NCBI GenBank assembly: GCA_015492755.1
Contig: WGEM01000002.1
Span: 1-7,111, forward strand
From: Gemmatimonadota bacterium
Lineage (GTDB): Bacteria > Gemmatimonadota > Gemmatimonadetes > Longimicrobiales > Gaopeijiaceae
Length of the DNA stretch: 7,111 nt
Direction of reading: 5' to 3'
Shown here: positions 1-5,141 of the stretch, piece by piece
How positions within the stretch are numbered: position 1 is the first letter of the stretch
Layout: each line of letters opens with the position of its first letter
Translations under genes and position numbers: made by a program
The notes under the pieces: generated by a model
The model's database searches: none
What the model was told of the DNA's origin: nothing
What the model saw: only the letters and a program-made list of their open reading frames with translations

Positions 1-170
1 ACTTCTACCGGCTGGACCGGAAGGCATACGCACTGGTGGGAGATCGCGGGCGGGGGCGTTTCCGCCTGGGGGATCGGGTGCGGGTGCGCGTCGCGCGGGT
101 GGATAAGGAGTCGCGCCATATCGACTTCCTCCTGGTGCGCACGCTGGCGAGGAGCTCCCGCGCGCGTTGA
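1..170 (+). CDS. rnr: Ribonuclease R, C-terminal fragment (S1 RNA-binding domain)
   Basis: This is the 3' end of a gene that begins before the window. The first whole codon is at position 3, and 55 codons run to a TGA at 168-170. The peptide contains AYALVGDRGRGRFRLGDRV followed by a basic strand and HIDFLLV. That matches the last strands of the S1 domain at the C-terminus of RNase R (RNB family), where 'YALVGERTGRRFRLGD' and 'IDFxLV' are typical. RNase R is a processive 3'-5' exoribonuclease that degrades structured RNA; the S1 domain helps bind substrate. Only a short Arg/Ser tail (RTLARSSRAR) follows the domain, without the long Lys-rich tail of E. coli RNase R. The catalytic RNB domain lies outside the window, so another S1-containing protein cannot be fully excluded. 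Confidence 0.72.
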   Translation, partial: FYRLDRKAYALVGDRGRGRFRLGDRVRVRVARVDKESRHIDFLLVRTLARSSRAR

Positions 171-196
171 CAGGAGGCGCGTCGGGCTCCTAACCT
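167..196 (+). promoter_or_regulatory. Candidate sigma70-type promoter for the GGDEF gene
   Basis: A perfect -35 hexamer TTGACA lies at 167-172, and a weak -10 TAACCT at 191-196, with an 18-nt spacer. The -35 overlaps the stop codon of the upstream rnr-like gene. Transcription would start near 203, giving a leader of about 20 nt before the ATG at 224. The spacer contains a 5-bp inverted repeat, AGGAG (172-176) and CTCCT (187-191), that could be chance or a small operator. The same 18-nt spacing is seen in the candidate promoter at 2116-2145. The -10 matches consensus at only three positions, so this is a prediction. Confidence 0.45.
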
Positions 197-223
197 GACG
201 CGCTCCCCCAACCCTCGGAATCC

Positions 224-1258
224 ATGGCCTCCGACAAGACCGTTCTCTTCTACGGACCTGGTCGTTCAGAGCCTTCGGCGCTCCTCCGCCGCTTCATCGA
301 CGCGCGCGGGCTGGAGGTCATGGTGCTGGACGGGCCGAACGACGTTCACGCGATGGTGAACCGGACCCTCCCGGCCTGCATTGCGCTGGAAGGCACTTCG
401 GAGGACGCCGCGCTCCTCGAGCTGGTCCGGGAGCTCAAGGCCGACTCATTCACCGGCATCGTACCGCTGGTGGTCTCGGTGCTGGACGGAGGATCGGATT
501 CCAGGGGGGCGCTGGTGGCGGCGCTGCTGGAGGCGGGTGCCGACGAGGTGGTGGAACAGGACCGGTCCGAGCGCGAATCGCTCCTGCGCCTCGAGCAGGT
601 GCTCCGACGCGCGGATCGGGACGTTTCGGTCCATCCCACGACCCGGCTGCCCGGGACGAACCACATTGCTCGGGACATGGAACGCCGGATTCGGTCAGGC
701 GAGAAATTCGCGGTCTGCTACGCCGACCTGGATCACTTCAAGGAATTCAACGACCGCTATGGCTACCAGTACGGCGACGCGGTGATCGGGCTCCTGGCGC
801 GCATCCTCCGCGACGTGGTGCGGGGGCTGGCCCCGGGAGGATTCGTGGGCCATATCGGGGGGGATGACTTCATCTTCAACATTCCGGTGGAGTACCTGGA
901 GGCCACCTGCGACGAGATCATCCGCACCTTCGACGAACTCATTCCGTACCAGTACACGGAAGACGACCGGAAGGCGGGCTACTTCCTGGGGAAGGACCGG
1001 CGCGGCAACATCCACCGGATCCCCATCATGGCGCTCTCCATCGGCGTGGTGACGAACCAGTATCAGGACTTCGACCACCCCGGCATGATCAGCGAGCTGG
1101 CGGCGGAGATGAAGACGTACGCCAAGTCGCTTCCTGGATCCAAGTACGTGGTTGACCGCCGGCATCAATCGCCGACATTGGAGACGGCGGCCGCGAAAGA
1201 CGCGGACGCGCTGGCTCGGAGGCGCCCTCCCGGCGAGCCGGCGGAGGCGAACCAATAA
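224..1258 (+). CDS. GGDEF-family protein (GGDDF variant) with degenerate receiver-like N-terminus
   Basis: The product is a 344-aa, apparently soluble protein. Residues about 5-130 look like a CheY-type alpha/beta receiver fold (TVLFYGPG start, PLVVSV strand, EAGADEVVE near the end). The phosphorylation site is degraded: the acidic pair after strand 1 is absent, the acceptor region reads IALEG, and the usual Lys after strand 5 is missing. Residues about 140-313 are a GGDEF domain with YADLDHFKEFND (166-177, metal-binding Asp168), GGDDF at 212-216, and ALSIGVV then AEMKTYAKSLPGSKYVVDRR at the end. The family makes cyclic di-GMP from two GTP. Here the fourth signature residue is Asp instead of Glu, and there is no RxxD inhibitory site upstream of the signature. 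It may be an active cyclase lacking product inhibition, or a GTP/c-di-GMP sensor. An Ala/Arg-rich tail (about 314-344) follows. No strong Shine-Dalgarno precedes the ATG, but the start fits the first strand of the fold. It lies 12 nt upstream of the zinc-ribbon gene, so the two are probably co-transcribed. Confidence 0.82.
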   Translation: MASDKTVLFYGPGRSEPSALLRRFIDARGLEVMVLDGPNDVHAMVNRTLPACIALEGTSEDAALLELVRELKADSFTGIVPLVVSVLDGGSDSRGALVAALLEAGADEVVEQDRSERESLLRLEQVLRRADRDVSVHPTTRLPGTNHIARDMERRIRSGEKFAVCYADLDHFKEFNDRYGYQYGDAVIGLLARILRDVVRGLAPGGFVGHIGGDDFIFNIPVEYLEATCDEIIRTFDELIPYQYTEDDRKAGYFLGKDRRGNIHRIPIMALSIGVVTNQYQDFDHPGMISELAAEMKTYAKSLPGSKYVVDRRHQSPTLETAAAKDADALARRRPPGEPAEANQ

Positions 1259-1270
1259 CTCCGGAAAACC

Positions 1271-2056
1271 ATGGTCATTACCGTTTCGTGTCCGTCGTGC
1301 GGGGCTTCGTTCCCCGTGGACTCCAACAAGATTCCTGAAGCCGGCGTCAACGCGCGCTGCAGCTCCTGTGCGTTCGTCTTCCGCATCGAGCGCCCTCAGC
1401 CGGTGGAGGAGCTGGCGCCGGACGTGGCCGAGGCTCCGCAGGCCGCGCCGGTGCCGGAGCATGCCCCGGAGCCCGAGTCGGAACCCGAGCCGGCCGTCGG
1501 GTCGCCGGAGGGGACGCCCGCGGCCACCACCGGTGCGGACGCCACCGGCGCCGACGACCGGGTCACCCAGCACGAGGAGCCCGAGACGATGATGGGCACC
1601 TTCGAGGCCCCGTCGGCTCCGGAGGTGGACGAGACGCCCGAGGCGGCGGACGCCGGCGCGGAGCCGGACACGCCCGTCGACGACCTTCCCTCCTTCACCG
1701 AGGAGCCGTCGCCTGAGGAGCCCGTAGCCGCGGACGAGCCCGCAGCGGTGGAGGCGGAAGCGCCGGAGGCGCCGGCGCAGCCCATCCAGGGGTTCACCTT
1801 CGGGAAGCGGGATCCGAAGGAAAAGGCGCGCCGGCTGGCCCGGGTCCTTGTCTCGGACATGATCATGTACCACCCCGACCGCCACGCCCAGGCGCTGGCC
1901 AACGGCACGCTCAAGGAGGACTTCGAAGAGGAGATCGAGAAGTCCTGGAAGGAGTACGTGGAGCAGGTGGGTGAAGAGCTCGCCGAGGGTGAGGGCCGCG
2001 AGTTCTGGCGCGCGGCGCTGAACGACGTCCTGGCGCAGGGCCAGCAGATCTTCTGA
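1271..2056 (+). CDS. Zinc-ribbon protein with acidic Pro/Glu-rich linker and conserved C-terminal helical domain
   Basis: The product is a 261-aa protein of unknown function. Residues 1-40 are a four-cysteine zinc ribbon of the MJ0042 type: CPSC at 7-10, then FPVDSNKIPEAG, then CSSC at 30-33 and a hydrophobic strand. Residues about 42-170 form a low-complexity linker rich in Glu, Pro, Ala and Asp, with almost no basic or aromatic residues, so probably disordered. Residues about 175-261 return to an ordered, charged helical segment that includes KARRLARVLVSDMIMYHPDR, FEEEIEKSWKEYVEQVG and REFWRAALNDVL. There is no signal peptide or membrane segment, so it is probably cytoplasmic. MJ0042-type ribbons often sit at the N-terminus of regulatory or gliding/motility-associated proteins in GC-rich diderms, but that does not fix a role. 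The ATG at 1271 is chosen because the ribbon starts at residue 2; it lacks an obvious ribosome-binding site. Being 12 nt downstream of the GGDEF gene, it may work with that signalling protein (inference). Confidence 0.8.
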   Translation: MVITVSCPSCGASFPVDSNKIPEAGVNARCSSCAFVFRIERPQPVEELAPDVAEAPQAAPVPEHAPEPESEPEPAVGSPEGTPAATTGADATGADDRVTQHEEPETMMGTFEAPSAPEVDETPEAADAGAEPDTPVDDLPSFTEEPSPEEPVAADEPAAVEAEAPEAPAQPIQGFTFGKRDPKEKARRLARVLVSDMIMYHPDRHAQALANGTLKEDFEEEIEKSWKEYVEQVGEELAEGEGREFWRAALNDVLAQGQQIF

Positions 2057-2115
2057 GTTTCCGGGACGGCCGCACGCCTCGGGGGAGCAGCCCGGCTCCA
2101 CCTGGCGACGCGCCG

Positions 2116-2145
2116 TTGATGGCGGGTTCGGCCCGCGATTATATT
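2116..2145 (+). promoter_or_regulatory. Candidate sigma70-type promoter for prfB
   Basis: TTGATG (2116-2121) and TATATT (2140-2145) are separated by 18 nt, and the -10 matches consensus at five of six positions. GATTATATTC is a clear AT-rich island in GC-rich surroundings. Transcription would start near 2152, giving a leader of roughly 94 nt before the ATG of prfB, which holds three predicted hairpins. This is the strongest promoter candidate in the window. Confidence 0.55.
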
Positions 2146-2152
2146 CCCGCGC

Positions 2153-2219
2153 GGCAGCGCGGCTGCCCGAGGGGCCGTCCGGATGGCGGGCGGCCCCTTT
2201 CGTCTGGGGCCGGAGCCCC
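2153..2219 (+). other. Structured prfB leader: three consecutive hairpins
   Basis: Between the predicted start site and prfB three stem-loops can be drawn. The first is GGCAGC-GCG-GCTGCC (2153-2167, 6 perfect pairs). The second is the terminator-like hairpin at 2171-2197 (11 pairs with one G-T). The third is GGGGC-CGGA-GCCCC (2206-2219, 5 perfect pairs). CGGCCCC at 2191-2197, the 3' arm of hairpin 2, can also pair with GGGGCCG at 2206-2212. Hairpin 2 and that alternative pairing are therefore mutually exclusive, an attenuator-like layout. No short leader peptide or known riboswitch is recognised. GC-rich DNA yields hairpins easily, so function is unproven. Confidence 0.4.
2171..2200 (+). terminator. 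Terminator-like hairpin in the prfB leader
   Basis: GGGGCCGTCCG (2171-2181) pairs with CGGGCGGCCCC (2187-2197) over 11 positions, one a G-T wobble, with a 5-nt GATGG loop. Only three T residues follow directly (2198-2200), then CGTCT, so the U tract is short. It could end transcripts from the upstream two-gene unit, or lie inside the prfB leader as an attenuator, because the best promoter candidate is upstream of it. If that promoter is real and termination is efficient, a short RNA of about 50 nt would result. Confidence 0.45.
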
Positions 2220-2245
2220 GCGTACCCTACGCAGTGAATCGACGC

Positions 2246-3356
2246 ATGAACAAGGAACAGCTCCAGCGCCTGGAGGAACTCCGCCGCAAGGTGGACGAAC
2301 TCAGGGGGTACCTTTGACATCGAGGGTCGCCGCCAACGGCTGAGCGCCCTCGACCAGGAGATGGCCCAGCCGGGATTCTGGGACGACCAGGACCGGGCCC
2401 GTGCCACCATCGACGAGGCGAACCGTCTGAAGGCCTGGATCGAGCCGTTCACGGCCCTCGACGAGGACGTAGCCGAACTTGAGGCGATGGTGGAGCTTCT
2501 GGAGGACGAGGAGGACCCGGAGCTGGAGGCGGAGTTCGCCCGGGGGCTGGACGCGCAGGAGCGAGCCTACGAAGCGCTGGAACTCCGCACGATGCTCCAG
2601 GGCGAGGACGACCATCGGTCCGCCATCGTCACCATCCATCCGGGCGCGGGTGGACTCGAGTCGCAGGACTGGGCGGAGATGCTCATGCGCATGTACACCC
2701 GCTGGGCGGAGCGAAAGGGGTACGAGGTGAAGGTCCTGGACCTGCAGCCGGCGGAGGAAGCGGGCATCAAGAGCGCCACGCTGGAGATCAACGGGGAGAG
2801 CGCCTACGGCTTTCTGAAGGCGGAAGCCGGTGTGCACCGCCTGGTGCGGATCTCTCCCTTCGACGCCCAGTCCCGTCGTCACACCTCCTTCGCCAGCGTC
2901 TTCGTCTATCCGCAGGTGGAGGACGACATCGAGATCGAGATCGACGAGAACGACCTCCGTATCGACACGTACCGCGCGTCGGGCGCCGGCGGCCAGCATG
3001 TCAACAAGACAGACTCCGCGGTGCGGATCACGCACATCCCCACGGGCATCGTGGTGGCGTGCCAGCAGGAGCGCTCGCAGCACAAGAACCGGGCCACCGC
3101 CATGAAGATGCTTCGGGCGGCGCTCTACCAGCATGCCCTCATGGAGCGGGAGAAGGAGAAGGAGGCGCTGGAGGCGCAGAAGACCGCCATCGACTTCGGG
3201 AGCCAGATCCGCTCCTACGTCTTCCAGCCCTACACCATGGTGAACGACCACCGCACCGAGGTGAAGGTCACCGACGTCCACGCCGTGATGGATGGCGAAC
3301 TGGACCCGTTCATCGAAGCGTACCTCAAGAAAGCGGCCGCCGCCGCACACAACTAG
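2246..3356 (+). CDS. prfB: Peptide chain release factor 2 (programmed +1 frameshift)
   Basis: RF2 recognises UGA and UAA in the ribosomal A site and triggers hydrolysis of peptidyl-tRNA. The gene is read as 2246-2314, then +1 to 2316-3356, giving 369 aa (E. coli RF2 is 365). The first 23 codons end in ...DELRGYL followed by an in-frame TGA; skipping T2315 continues with GAC (Asp). Residues 1 to about 110 are the helical, coiled-coil domain 1. The SPF anticodon-like tripeptide is at residues 203-205 and the catalytic GGQ at 248-250 within YRASGAGGQHVNKTDSAVRITH, spaced as in E. coli. The residue equivalent to E. coli 246 is Ala, the common form. The gene ends in TAG, read by RF1 and not RF2, so the only RF2-dependent stop is the regulatory one. 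A GTG at 2234 is an in-frame alternative start; neither has a good Shine-Dalgarno. lysS follows, as in E. coli, but after a 208-bp palindromic element. Confidence 0.95.
2303..2318 (+). promoter_or_regulatory. prfB: RF2 autoregulatory +1 frameshift site
   Basis: AGGGGGTACCTTTGAC contains an internal Shine-Dalgarno-like AGGGGG (2303-2308), a 3-nt spacer TAC, the slippery codon CTT (2312-2314), the stop TGA (2315-2317) and the following C. It matches the E. coli prfB site except for TAC in place of TAT. In the known mechanism low RF2 lets ribosomes pause at UGA, peptidyl-tRNA-Leu slips from CUU to UUU, and translation resumes at GAC. High RF2 ends translation at the UGA instead, so the factor controls its own level. 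The downstream +1 frame is open without interruption to 3356. Confidence 0.95.
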
Positions 3357-3376
3357 AAGGGTGATCGGAGATGGGG
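3353..3376 (+). repeat. Left outer arm of the palindromic element
   Basis: CTAGAAGGGTGATCGGA (3353-3369) is the exact reverse complement of 3544-3560. The match continues after three mismatches as GGGG (3373-3376) against CCCC (3537-3540). Bases 3354-3356 are also the TAG stop codon of prfB, so the repeat begins inside that gene. Confidence 0.9.
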
Positions 3377-3420
3377 AGAGCCCGCGCGCAACACTATGGA
3401 TAACATGATCTTACATACTT

Positions 3421-3444
3421 GTGGGTTGGGGTGGCACGGCCCCA
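3421..3444 (+). repeat. Left inner inverted repeat with its own hairpin
   Basis: GTGGG-TTGGGG-TGGCACGGCCCCA is nearly the reverse complement of 3507-3536; the last 13 bases match at 12 positions. It can also fold locally, TGGGG against CCCCA, so each arm is a REP-like hairpin on its own as well as half of the larger palindrome. Confidence 0.8.
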
Positions 3445-3506
3445 TCTCCGTCGTTGGAGCGCCTCGACGTAGCCACGGCTATGCCTTCGTCGCTTCGCCT
3501 AGGATC
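3445..3506 (+). repeat. Core of the palindromic element
   Basis: The 62-nt core contains small hairpins: CTCC-GTCGTT-GGAG (3446-3459) and TAGCC-AC-GGCTA (3470-3481), the latter flanked by CGACG and CGTCG. It is an imperfect palindrome and also shows a rough direct repetition, CGTCGTTGGAGCGCCT against CGTCGCTTCGCCT. No coding signal is seen. Confidence 0.6.
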
Positions 3507-3536
3507 TGGGGCCGTGGCATCCCCAACGCGGCCCAC
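3507..3536 (+). repeat. Right inner inverted repeat with its own hairpin
   Basis: TGGGGCCGTGGCA (3507-3519), TCCCCAA (3520-3526) and CCCAC (3532-3536) mirror the left inner arm, with one extra T and a 5-nt CGCGG insert. TGGGG and CCCCA can pair locally. It runs directly into the right outer arm, unlike on the left. Confidence 0.8.
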
Positions 3537-3560
3537 CCCCTTTTCCGATCACCCTTCTAG
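3537..3560 (+). repeat. Right outer arm of the palindromic element
   Basis: CCCC, TTT, then TCCGATCACCCTTCTAG (3544-3560) is the inverted copy of the left outer arm, 17 of 17 at the outer end. CCCCCTTTT at 3536-3544, on the 3' side of a long stem, could help end transcription from prfB. Confidence 0.9.
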
Positions 3561-3614
3561 GCCGCCGCTGGCGGGGGCTCCGGCTCCCGGCCGGCGGTGG
3601 AGGACGGCAACGAG

Positions 3615-5141
3615 ATGGACGAGCTGAACCAGGTACTCCGCGTGCGGCGCGAGAAGCTGCAGGCGCTGAGGGACGCGGGAATCGAACCGTTCGCATACAA
3701 CTACACGCCCAGTCACCGGTGTGGCGAGGCGCGGAGCCTCTTCGAGGAGGAGGAGGCGGCCGGTGCCCTCACGGAGGAGGGACACGGCCCCACCGTGCGC
3801 ATCGGGGGGCGGATCGTCTCCTGGCGGAGTCACGGCAAGAGCGCCTTCGCTCACCTGGAAGACGGCCGCGGGCGGATCCAGGTCTACTTCCGCAAGAACG
3901 TGGTGGGCGAAGAGGCGTTCGCGCGTCTCGACCTCCTGGACCTGGGTGACTGGATCGGGGTGGAGGGACCGCTTTTCCGCACCCGCACCGGTGAGGTCAC
4001 CGTGCAGGTGGAGGGGTGGAAGCTCCTCACCAAGTCCCTGCGCCCGCTTCCCTTCGGGAAGGTGGAGGTGGACCCCGAGACGGGCGAACGCATCGTGCAC
4101 TCGGGCTTCGCCGATCAGGAGGCGAGGTACCGGCAACGCTACGCCGACCTGGCGGTCCATCCCGAGGTGCGCGAGGTCTTTCGCACGCGTGCCGCCATCG
4201 TGAGGGAGCTTCGAGCCTTCCTGGACGCCGAGGGCTTCCTGGAGGTGGAGACCCCCGTGCTGCAGCCGCTCTACGGCGGCGCGTCGGCCCGCCCCTTCGT
4301 CACGTATCACAACGCCCTGGAGCGGCGGATGTATCTGCGCATCGCCGACGAGCTCTACCTGAAGCGGCTCATCGTCGGCGGTCTGGATCGGGTGTACGAG
4401 CTCTCCAAGGACTTCCGGAACGAGGGGCTGAGCCGGGTGCATAACCCGGAGTTCACCATGCTGGAGTGGTATCAGGCGTTCAGCGATTACCACGACCAGA
4501 TGGAGCTGGTGGAGCGCCTGGTGCTGCACGTGGTGGACCGGGTGAAGGGCACGCGCGTCATCGAATACGAAGGCCAGGAGATCCGGTTCGACCCGCCGTT
4601 CCGCCGCATCCGTCTGGTGGAGGCGCTCTCGGAGGCGATGGGCGCCGACGTCATGGCGATGAGCGAGAAGGAGCTCCGCCACCGCGCCGAGACGCTCCAC
4701 ATCCCGGACCTGGGGGGCGCCGGGTGGGGCAAGCTGGTGGACAAGCTCTTCGGCGAGCTGGTGGAGCCCGACCTCATCCAGCCCACCTTCGTGGTGGATC
4801 ACCCGCTGGAGCTGAGTCCGCTGGCGAAGCCCCACCGTGAAGACGCGCGGCTCACCGAACGGTTCGAGCTCTACATCGGCGGTTCGGAGATCTTCAACGC
4901 CTTTTCGGAGCTCAACGACCCCATCGACCAGCGGGCGCGCTTCGAGGCGCAGGCGGCGCTGCGCGAGGCCGGCGACGAGGAAGCCCAGCAGATCGACGAG
5001 GACTACATCCGCGCGCTGGAGTACGGGATGCCGCCCACCGGGGGTGTGGGGATGGGGGTGGACCGATTCGTGATGCTCCTCACGAATCAGTCCTCCATCC
5101 GGGACGTGATTCTCTTCCCCATCCTGAGGGACGAAGGGTGA
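3615..5141 (+). CDS. lysS: Lysyl-tRNA synthetase, class II
   Basis: The enzyme attaches lysine to tRNA-Lys using ATP. From ATG 3615 it is 508 aa, the usual length for bacterial class II LysRS. The N-terminus MDELNQVLRVRREKLQALRD is the standard helical start. An OB-fold anticodon-binding domain covers about 60-145 (VRIGGRIVSWRSHGKSAFAH, then GRIQVYF). The catalytic core follows, with motif 1 around 190-216 (FLEVETPVLQP), motif 2 with FRNEG at 267-271 and HNPEFTMLEWY, and motif 3 GVGMGVDRFVMLL starting near 477. All class II hallmarks are present. ATG 3615 is preferred over an in-frame GTG at 3597 because GGAGG at 3599-3603 sits 11 nt upstream and the conserved protein begins there. No convincing promoter lies in 3561-3614, so transcription must come from prfB or from within the palindromic element. 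The gene overlaps the next by 4 nt. Confidence 0.96.
   Translation: MDELNQVLRVRREKLQALRDAGIEPFAYNYTPSHRCGEARSLFEEEEAAGALTEEGHGPTVRIGGRIVSWRSHGKSAFAHLEDGRGRIQVYFRKNVVGEEAFARLDLLDLGDWIGVEGPLFRTRTGEVTVQVEGWKLLTKSLRPLPFGKVEVDPETGERIVHSGFADQEARYRQRYADLAVHPEVREVFRTRAAIVRELRAFLDAEGFLEVETPVLQPLYGGASARPFVTYHNALERRMYLRIADELYLKRLIVGGLDRVYELSKDFRNEGLSRVHNPEFTMLEWYQAFSDYHDQMELVERLVLHVVDRVKGTRVIEYEGQEIRFDPPFRRIRLVEALSEAMGADVMAMSEKELRHRAETLHIPDLGGAGWGKLVDKLFGELVEPDLIQPTFVVDHPLELSPLAKPHREDARLTERFELYIGGSEIFNAFSELNDPIDQRARFEAQAALREAGDEEAQQIDEDYIRALEYGMPPTGGVGMGVDRFVMLLTNQSSIRDVILFPILRDEG

Larger units (their letters stand above)
3353..3560 (+). mobile_element. MITE/REPIN-like palindromic non-coding element between prfB and lysS
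   Basis: The unit runs 208 bp including CTAG at each end; 200 bp lie between the two CTAG copies. The ends are 17-bp perfect inverted repeats (3353-3369 and 3544-3560). A second inverted pair lies inside (3421-3444 and 3507-3536), around a central, partly self-complementary 62-nt core (3445-3506). The left arm has 44 extra nt (3377-3420), mostly AT-rich, with no match on the right. No convincing coding frame or transposase is present. CTAG on both sides could be a 4-bp target-site duplication, as IS5-type transposases make (YTAR), with the element proper being 3357-3556. Alternatively the paired, oppositely oriented hairpins resemble a REPIN. The transcript would fold into a long hairpin, possibly acting as a prfB terminator or processing site. 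The structure is seen directly; mobility is inferred. Confidence 0.65.

Noticed and set aside
2084..2099. GGAGC-AGCCCG-GCTCC hairpin after the zinc-ribbon gene
   Set aside because: Only 5 pairs with no T tract; too weak to call a terminator, and such stems are common in GC-rich DNA.
695..2452. Long open frame of 585 codons on the minus strand
   Set aside because: It lies opposite two well-supported + strand genes. Its His/Arg/Gly-rich composition is typical of antisense frames in GC-rich DNA, and no domain is recognisable.
3391..3425. Promoter for lysS in the AT-rich segment of the element
   Set aside because: The low GC is suggestive, but I found no -35/-10 pair with acceptable spacing on either strand, so no promoter is annotated.
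3353..3560. CRISPR array or tRNA as explanation for the repeats
   Set aside because: The repeats are inverted and not regularly spaced direct copies, and no cloverleaf with anticodon and T-loop could be found.
3421..3627. Short + strand frame through the palindromic element (68 codons)
   Set aside because: It crosses inverted repeats and the lysS start, has no ribosome-binding site, and its sequence is explained by the repeat structure.
3549..4835. Minus-strand frame of 428 codons opposite lysS
   Set aside because: Shadow of lysS, which has all class II synthetase motifs on the + strand.
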